Assembly (NCBI GenBank): GCA_026416065.1
Contig: JAOAFW010000398.1
Location: 1 to 8,832 of the forward strand
Direction: 5' to 3'
Length of the DNA stretch: 8,832 nt
Source of the DNA: Fimbriimonadales bacterium
GTDB lineage: Bacteria > Armatimonadota > Fimbriimonadia > Fimbriimonadales > GBS-DC
Both the position numbers and the translations under genes were made by a program. Position 1 is the first letter of the stretch. The number at the start of each line of letters is the position of its first letter. Positions 4,942 through 8,832 of this stretch are shown here, one piece after another. A model generated the notes under the pieces. The model ran no database searches. It was not told the DNA's origin and saw only the letters and a list, made by a program, of their open reading frames with translations.

Positions 4942-5877
4942 TCACACCCGCTCTCGGAAATACTTGACGGTGCGTTGTAGCCCTTCTTCCAGCGACGTTT
5001 TCGGTTCCCAGCCCAGTATCTGCCGCGCCCGCGTGATGTCGGGGCAACGCTGTTTGGGGTCGTCGGGCGTGAGGAACTCGCGAAACACAATCGGACTGTC
5101 GCTGCCAGTGAGTTTTTTGATCAGTTGCGCAAACTCCAGAATCGTGCGCTCTTCAGGGTTGCCGATGTTCACGGGTTCGTGGTAATCCGTGTGCGCCAGT
5201 CGCCAGATGCCCTCAATCAAGTCCCCTACGTAGCCGAAACTGCGCGTCTGACTGCCGTCGCCGTACACCGTAATCGGTTCGCCTTGTAATGCCTGGCACA
5301 CAAAGTTCGGCACCACGCGTCCATCGTCAAAGCGCATTCGCTCGCCATAGGTGTTGAAGATACGCACGATTCGGGTGTCCGCCCCTTTATAGCGATGGTA
5401 TGCCATCACCAGCGACTCGGCGTACCGTTTCGCTTCATCGTACACGCCGCGCAGGCCAATCGGGTTCACATTTCCCCAGTAAGTTTCCGGTTGCGGATGC
5501 ACCAGCGGGTCGCCGTAGACTTCGGAGGTGGAGCTGAACAGGAACTTCGCGCCCTTGCGCAACGCCAGCTCCAGCGCGTTCTCTGTGCCGTAAGCTCCCA
5601 CCCGTAGCGTCTCCAGAGGGTGCCTCACAAAGTCCACAGGGCTGGCGGTGGAAGCGAGATGAAACACGTAGTCTACTTGTCCTTCTATGTCAAATGGCTC
5701 GCACACATCGTGATGAACGAACTGAAAGTTGTCGTGCCCCATCAGGTGCTGGAGGTTTTCCAGCCTGCCAGTGATAAGGTTGTCCATCACCACGACCTGC
5801 CAACCTTCGGCGATGAGTCGATCTACTAAGTGCGAGCCGATGAAGCCCGCGCCGCCTGTAACGACTACTCTGGGCAT
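4942..5877 (-). CDS. UDP-glucuronate decarboxylase (UDP-xylose synthase), extended SDR family
   Basis: 311 residues, the normal size for bacterial UXS. ATG 5877 is preceded by AGGGGAG 9 nt upstream, and the protein opens directly with the NAD-binding strand; the longer frame reaching 6063 is overlap with the flippase gene. Visible motifs: G8-x2-G11-x2-G14 Rossmann loop, D32 at the end of strand 2, SSTSEVYG (115-122), Y146-x3-K150 in GVYDEAKRYAE, and DDPKQRCPD (272-280). Glu119 and the Arg of the last motif (277) are the decarboxylase hallmarks that separate UXS from dTDP-glucose 4,6-dehydratase and UDP-glucose epimerase. Reaction: UDP-glucuronate to UDP-xylose plus CO2 via a 4-keto intermediate, NAD recycled, in the cytoplasm. 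It lies 34 nt behind the flippase gene, in one operon, and would supply a sugar donor for surface polysaccharide. Confidence 0.9.
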   Translation of the reverse strand: MPRVVVTGGAGFIGSHLVDRLIAEGWQVVVMDNLITGRLENLQHLMGHDNFQFVHHDVCEPFDIEGQVDYVFHLASTASPVDFVRHPLETLRVGAYGTENALELALRKGAKFLFSSTSEVYGDPLVHPQPETYWGNVNPIGLRGVYDEAKRYAESLVMAYHRYKGADTRIVRIFNTYGERMRFDDGRVVPNFVCQALQGEPITVYGDGSQTRSFGYVGDLIEGIWRLAHTDYHEPVNIGNPEERTILEFAQLIKKLTGSDSPIVFREFLTPDDPKQRCPDITRARQILGWEPKTSLEEGLQRTVKYFRERV

Positions 5878-5911
5878 TCGAGTATACTCCCCTAAAAGTG
5901 TACCTGTTTGC

Positions 5912-7351
5912 TTAAGCGGGTGTCTCGTCAGGTTGCCTTGTCGCACGTGCCTCTCGTAGCAGGTTCTTAATTTCTCGTATTGCGCTCCAACTGGCAGGGT
6001 GCAGAAACACCAGCAGTCCCAACAGCGACCAATAGCCCGTGAACGGGGCGAACATCGCCGCACCTAAGCCGACTGACCAGACCAAGTTCATTCCGTAAAT
6101 TGGCTTGCCAATCCAGCGGCTTACCGCGCGGTGCAGCAACAGGTGGTTCGGCTGATGCGCCAGCAGGTAGCCCAGCATAAACCCAGCAGGCTTGTAAGGC
6201 GCGGGTATCAGCCAGGTAAACAGTAGTGTGCAGGGGAACAGAAGAGCAACGAGAAGCACATTTAGCCAGAGCATGAAGCTCGTTTTGCGAATCACATACA
6301 TCGCCTGCGCTTGTGCGCCGAACACCACAAACAACATCATGTGTGCGCTGGAAACCGCCGTTGTCAGGATGACCGTCTGAATGTCCCACTCACTGCCGAA
6401 AATCCGCGGCAGGATTGCCTGCCCTGCCAGAATCACTGCCAGCGCGAAGCCGCTGAAGCCCAGTAATTGTGCTTGTGCAGAGATCTGGATGGCTCTTAGT
6501 AGTTCGTTCGGACGCTGTTGCAGCTTGGCATAGATAGGTACGCTCAACTGGGCAATTGCCGTTGTCACGAAGGAGAGGCTTCCCACAATTCGTTCGGCGA
6601 GGGCATAATAACCTACAGCACGCTCGCCTGCAAGGGGAAGTAGCACCAGTGGTATTGCGAAGCGACGCAGTTCATATGCCCACGCGCCTGCTGACATCTT
6701 GAGGCTCTCGATAACACTCTCTCGAAAATCCGCACGGTTCCAGTACCAGCGTGGCACATAGCGTGCTGCCCTGAACAGCCATACCGTTTGTAGCGCCTCG
6801 CTGCCCCCGTAGGCAGCAATCAGCGCCCAGATACCCATCCCATTCCATGCCAGAGGAATGCCCACCAGATAAAATAGCAACTGCCCAGCGATCTCAACCG
6901 CTGCCAGTTTTCTGTAATTCAACTCGCGTTCCAGCAACGCAGCAGGCACCCCCCGCACAAGCCCCATCGGCAAGAGTCCCGCTATCGCTGCCAGAGCCGT
7001 CGCAAACTGTGCCTCACGATAGCCTATTGCCAGCAAGCTTATCCCTGCGCCGGTCAGGACGATAGCGACACCGCCGCTCAACCCCAGCAGCCACCAGAAG
7101 GTCAGGTCGAACAGGTTGCGCTCTGTAGTTTCAGGTTGACGAATCAGGTAAATCCGTCCCCCTTGCGCCCCCACAGTCAAAAAGTAGCCCACTACGCCCA
7201 TCGCCGCAGCGTATGCGCCGTAGACTTCGGGACCAACAATCCGCGTGAGGTAGAGCAGACCAATGAAGCCTAAAACCAGCCCTGCAATCCGGCGCAGCGT
7301 GAGGTGCAGCCCTGCCCGCACCGCCCTCCGACGCAACGGCTCCGCGCTCAT
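5912..7351 (-). CDS. Wzx/RfbX-type polysaccharide flippase (MOP superfamily)
   Basis: 479 residues with about 12-14 hydrophobic helices, for example near 21-37, 44-62, 85-110, 115-135, 152-168, 172-192, 245-270, 297-316, 325-345, 358-381, 387-400, 420-436 and 438-450. The N-terminal pattern RRIAGLVLGFIGLLYLTRIV followed by GPEVYGAYAAA is typical of the polysaccharide-synthesis flippase group, which turns undecaprenyl-linked oligosaccharides across the cytoplasmic membrane. The basic start (PLRRRAVRAG) and tail fit cytoplasmic ends. Start at ATG 7351: there is no ribosome site, but a TGn-TAGAAT box ends 9 nt upstream, so the mRNA is predicted to be leaderless. It heads an operon with the downstream UDP-glucuronate decarboxylase and lies divergent to a GT2 gene. 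Substrate cannot be read from sequence. Confidence 0.88.
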   Translation of the reverse strand: MSAEPLRRRAVRAGLHLTLRRIAGLVLGFIGLLYLTRIVGPEVYGAYAAAMGVVGYFLTVGAQGGRIYLIRQPETTERNLFDLTFWWLLGLSGGVAIVLTGAGISLLAIGYREAQFATALAAIAGLLPMGLVRGVPAALLERELNYRKLAAVEIAGQLLFYLVGIPLAWNGMGIWALIAAYGGSEALQTVWLFRAARYVPRWYWNRADFRESVIESLKMSAGAWAYELRRFAIPLVLLPLAGERAVGYYALAERIVGSLSFVTTAIAQLSVPIYAKLQQRPNELLRAIQISAQAQLLGFSGFALAVILAGQAILPRIFGSEWDIQTVILTTAVSSAHMMLFVVFGAQAQAMYVIRKTSFMLWLNVLLVALLFPCTLLFTWLIPAPYKPAGFMLGYLLAHQPNHLLLHRAVSRWIGKPIYGMNLVWSVGLGAAMFAPFTGYWSLLGLLVFLHPASWSAIREIKNLLREARATRQPDETPA

Positions 7352-7360
7352 GCAGTGCGA

Positions 7361-7371
7361 ATTCTACCACA
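7361..7371 (-). promoter_or_regulatory. Extended -10 promoter of the flippase operon, predicted leaderless
   Basis: The minus strand reads TGTGGTAGAAT, i.e. an extended -10 (TGn plus TAGAAT, hexamer 7366-7361). The hexamer ends 9 nt before ATG 7351, so transcription would begin within a few bases of the start codon. No Shine-Dalgarno fits between. It is a near mirror image of the plus-strand box at 7386-7396. Confidence 0.6.
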
Positions 7372-7385
7372 CTTCCTCATCCGAC

Positions 7386-7396
7386 TGTGGTATAAT
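7386..7396 (+). promoter_or_regulatory. Extended -10 promoter of the GT2 gene, predicted leaderless
   Basis: TGTGGTATAAT is an extended -10 (TGn plus TATAAT at 7391-7396). Eight bases separate the hexamer from ATG 7405, so the transcript should start at or next to the start codon, and no ribosome site is present. The two -10 boxes are 30 bp apart centre to centre, so polymerase could not occupy both at once. Confidence 0.65.
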
Positions 7397-7404
7397 CCCG
7401 ATGT

Positions 7405-8334
7405 ATGGCGCAGCGGCCGTTGGTCTCCATCCTTACGCCTGCGTACAAGGCAGAACCGTATATCGGGCAAGCCATTGAATCGGTGCTGGCGCAAACTATG
7501 CCCGATTGGGAGCTGATTATCGTGGAAGACTGCTCGCCCGACAACACTGCGCAGGTGGTGGAGCGGTATCTGGACGACCCGCGCATCAAACTGATTCGCA
7601 ACGAGCAGAACTTGGGCGAGTGTGGGGCGCGCAACCGTGCGCTGGATGTGGCGCAGGGCGAATGGATTACTCTGCTGGATGCTGACGACTGGTATGAACC
7701 ACAACGGCTGGAGCGTTTACTTCATATTGCTCGCGATACAGGAGAACAGGTCGTGATTGACCTGTGGCGCACTTACAACGACGAGACAGGACAAAGCCAG
7801 GTGAGACGGATGTCGCCTGTGTATCCCAACCCGAGCCGCCTCACTCGCTATAGTGTCTACCAGTATGTGTACGGGCATATCGCCGGTCAGCCACTGATGC
7901 ATCATCGATTAATCCGCGAACACCACCTCCACTATATTCCGGGCATTCTGAGGGGGGGGGATTATATTTTTCAGATTCAGGTGATTTATCGAGCAGGATG
8001 TGTTATAGTCGCGCCCGAGGCGCTCTATGTTTATCGGGTCCACCCCAACTCGGTGATTCGTCAGCTACGCACAGACCTGAGTCGAACGCACACCCTCTAC
8101 CACACACTACTCAGCTTGCCCGAGATGCAGCAAGACGCACGGCTCAGAAAAATGGCTTTAATTGACTACCGGCGAGAGCTGGGTTTGCAGCGCCTTCACG
8201 AGTTTCGCCAGGCAATCAAGCGGGCGCGTTTGAGGGAAGCGCTGCATATCTATCGTGAAGTCCCCAGTGTGCTCGGTCTGTATCTGCGGAAGCTCCCTGA
8301 GTCGATAATCCGTCGCTTGAAGCCTCAAGCGTGA
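7405..8334 (+). CDS. Family 2 glycosyltransferase (GT-A fold)
   Basis: 309 residues. The N-terminal GT-A domain (about 5-210) shows VSILTPAYKAEPYI (7-20) with the nucleotide-binding strand, VEDCSPDNT (40-48, Asp42 expected to contact the UDP base), NLGECGARN (69-77), and the metal-binding D-x-D motif LLDADDWYEP (90-99, Asp92 and Asp94). Asp186 in RGGDYIF fills the place of the usual E-D pair, but the preceding residue is Gly, not Glu. The last 90 residues are helical and basic, with no membrane span. It would add a sugar from a nucleotide donor in the cytoplasm during polysaccharide assembly. A G9 run (7952-7960) encodes R183-G-G-D186. ATG 7405 is favoured over the out-of-frame ATG 7401. The gene overlaps the convergent GT4 gene by 10 bp. 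Confidence 0.9.
   Translation: MAQRPLVSILTPAYKAEPYIGQAIESVLAQTMPDWELIIVEDCSPDNTAQVVERYLDDPRIKLIRNEQNLGECGARNRALDVAQGEWITLLDADDWYEPQRLERLLHIARDTGEQVVIDLWRTYNDETGQSQVRRMSPVYPNPSRLTRYSVYQYVYGHIAGQPLMHHRLIREHHLHYIPGILRGGDYIFQIQVIYRAGCVIVAPEALYVYRVHPNSVIRQLRTDLSRTHTLYHTLLSLPEMQQDARLRKMALIDYRRELGLQRLHEFRQAIKRARLREALHIYREVPSVLGLYLRKLPESIIRRLKPQA
7952..7960 (+). repeat. G9 homopolymer inside the GT2 gene
   Basis: Nine consecutive G within codons 183-186, the only tract of this length in the window. At nine G the frame is open to the normal stop at 8334; gain or loss of one base would shift the frame at the catalytic region. Possible contingency tract; see findings. Confidence 0.85.
8314..8331. terminator. 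Hairpin at the tail-to-tail gene overlap
   Basis: CGCTTGA (8314-8320) and TCAAGCG (8325-8331) form a perfect 7-bp stem with loop AGCC. It covers most of the 10-bp overlap of the GT2 and GT4 coding ends, including the GT4 stop codon. No T-tract follows on either strand, so termination is only suggested, not shown. Confidence 0.35.
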
Positions 8335-8813
8335 GTCTCCAGCAGTATCTTATCGTACAAATCCTCGTATTGCTTCACGGTGTTTCGGATGTCAAACCGT
8401 TCCCTCGCACGTTGCAAGGCAGCTTGACCCATCCGTTGGCGCTGGTCGGGATTATCGACCAGCGTTTGCAACGCTTGCACTAAGCAAGGCTCGTTGCCTA
8501 CAGGGACGAGTATGCCCATCTGTTCCTCTTCCACCAGTTCGGGAATGCCGCCCACGCGAGAGGCTACGACGGGCAGTCCCGTTGCCATCGCCTCCATCAC
8601 CGACATTGGGTTGCCCTCGTATTTAGAGGGGAGGGTGAAAATATCGGCAGCGTTGAGAATATCCGCCACATCCGAGCGCACTCCCCAGAAACACACCCGC
8701 GCGGCGACGCCCAGTTCCCCCGCGAGTTGCTCCATCGCAGGGCGCAGCTCGCCATCGCCCACCAGCCACAGGTAAAGCGGCGTTGTGCCCTGAAGCTTGG
8801 CGAACGCCTGCAG
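8325..8813 (-). CDS. Family 4 glycosyltransferase, C-terminal part only (5' end lost at contig edge)
   Basis: The genomic part encodes 162 residues up to the TGA at 8327-8325. The sequence is the C-terminal Rossmann half of a GT-B, GT1/GT4-superfamily enzyme: LWLVGDGELRPAM (15-27), VCFWGVRSDVADIL (40-53), SKYEGNPMSVMEAMATGLPV with the E-x7-E motif (Glu66, Glu74), and VGGIPELV (87-94). The family retains configuration while transferring sugar from a nucleotide donor. The full protein would be about 350-400 residues, so roughly the first 55-60% is missing. A longer frame starting at 8828 would add MYKRQ, but those five residues come from the adapter at 8814-8832 and are not real. It converges on the GT2 gene. 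Confidence 0.88.
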   Translation of the reverse strand: MQAFAKLQGTTPLYLWLVGDGELRPAMEQLAGELGVAARVCFWGVRSDVADILNAADIFTLPSKYEGNPMSVMEAMATGLPVVASRVGGIPELVEEEQMGILVPVGNEPCLVQALQTLVDNPDQRQRMGQAALQRARERFDIRNTVKQYEDLYDKILLETHA

Positions 8814-8832
8814 CTGTCTCTTATACACATCT
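8814..8832. other. Tn5/Nextera mosaic-end adapter remnant (not genomic)
   Basis: The last 19 bases read CTGTCTCTTATACACATCT, identical to the Tn5 mosaic-end sequence used in transposon-based library kits. Its minus-strand translations are the known artefact peptides MYKRQ and MCIRD. The genomic sequence therefore ends at 8813. Confidence 0.97.

Noticed and set aside
5878..6063. N-terminal extension of the UDP-glucuronate decarboxylase (62 residues)
   Set aside because: The extension overlaps the end of the flippase gene in another frame, while ATG 5877 has a ribosome site and begins right at the Rossmann strand.
8597..8830. 77-residue minus frame beginning MCIRDS
   Set aside because: Its start is translated from the Nextera mosaic end and the rest is an out-of-frame shadow of the GT4 gene.
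1..8832. CRISPR array, transposase, integrase or toxin-antitoxin pair
   Set aside because: No regularly spaced direct repeats, no recognisable mobile-element proteins and no small two-gene pair of that type were seen on either strand. The only Tn5-derived sequence is the library adapter.

Overview
The window looks like a piece of a moderately GC-rich bacterial chromosome from a metagenome-assembled or draft genome. The best guess at phylum is Armatimonadota. This rests on style, not on a marker tree: a prepilin-type protein with the H-x9-DG motif (DUF1559 type) and an 'AILFPVFAQARE...CLSN' N-terminus, a small secreted protein with a two-loop dockerin-like tail, and short intergenic palindromes. 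The right edge is not genomic. Bases 8814-8832 are the 19-bp Tn5/Nextera mosaic end, so the last gene stops at a library junction.

Layout. (1) 1-835, minus: a membrane-anchored relative of UshA-type metallophosphatases that has lost nearly all expected metal ligands; its 3' end lies outside the window. (2) 1052-1879, plus: a CruF-like (DUF422) carotenoid membrane protein. (3) 1993-2790, plus: a secreted protein with a C-terminal dockerin-like pair of calcium loops. (4) 3016-3615, plus: ribosomal protein L25 (TL5/CTC type), ending at a strong 13-bp-stem terminator. (5) 3693-4716, minus: a two-gene operon of a DUF1559 prepilin-like protein and a 66-residue single-span, Pro-rich protein, driven by a near-consensus sigma-70 promoter. 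(6) 4942-8813: a surface-polysaccharide block with UDP-glucuronate decarboxylase and a Wzx-type flippase (minus, one operon), a divergent GT2 glycosyltransferase (plus), and a convergent, partial GT4 glycosyltransferase (minus).

How the genes fit together. The right half makes biochemical sense as part of an exopolysaccharide or O-antigen locus: UXS would supply UDP-xylose, GT2 and GT4 would transfer sugars to a lipid-linked chain, and the flippase would move the chain across the membrane. The left half is a set of unrelated small transcription units, each with its own TATAAT-type -10 box.

I found no CRISPR array, transposase, tRNA, rRNA or obvious defence system. The most interesting signals are the near-symmetric divergent promoter pair at 7351-7405, which predicts two leaderless, mutually exclusive transcripts; a G9 tract inside the GT2 gene next to its catalytic Asp; the ligand-stripped phosphatase relative; and three intergenic hairpins with different stems but a shared GGAC in or near the loop. 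None is a proven new system. Intergenic gaps are 836-1051, 1880-1992, 2791-3015, 3616-3692, 4717-4941, 5878-5911 and 7352-7404. None exceeds 300 bases and their contents are listed.
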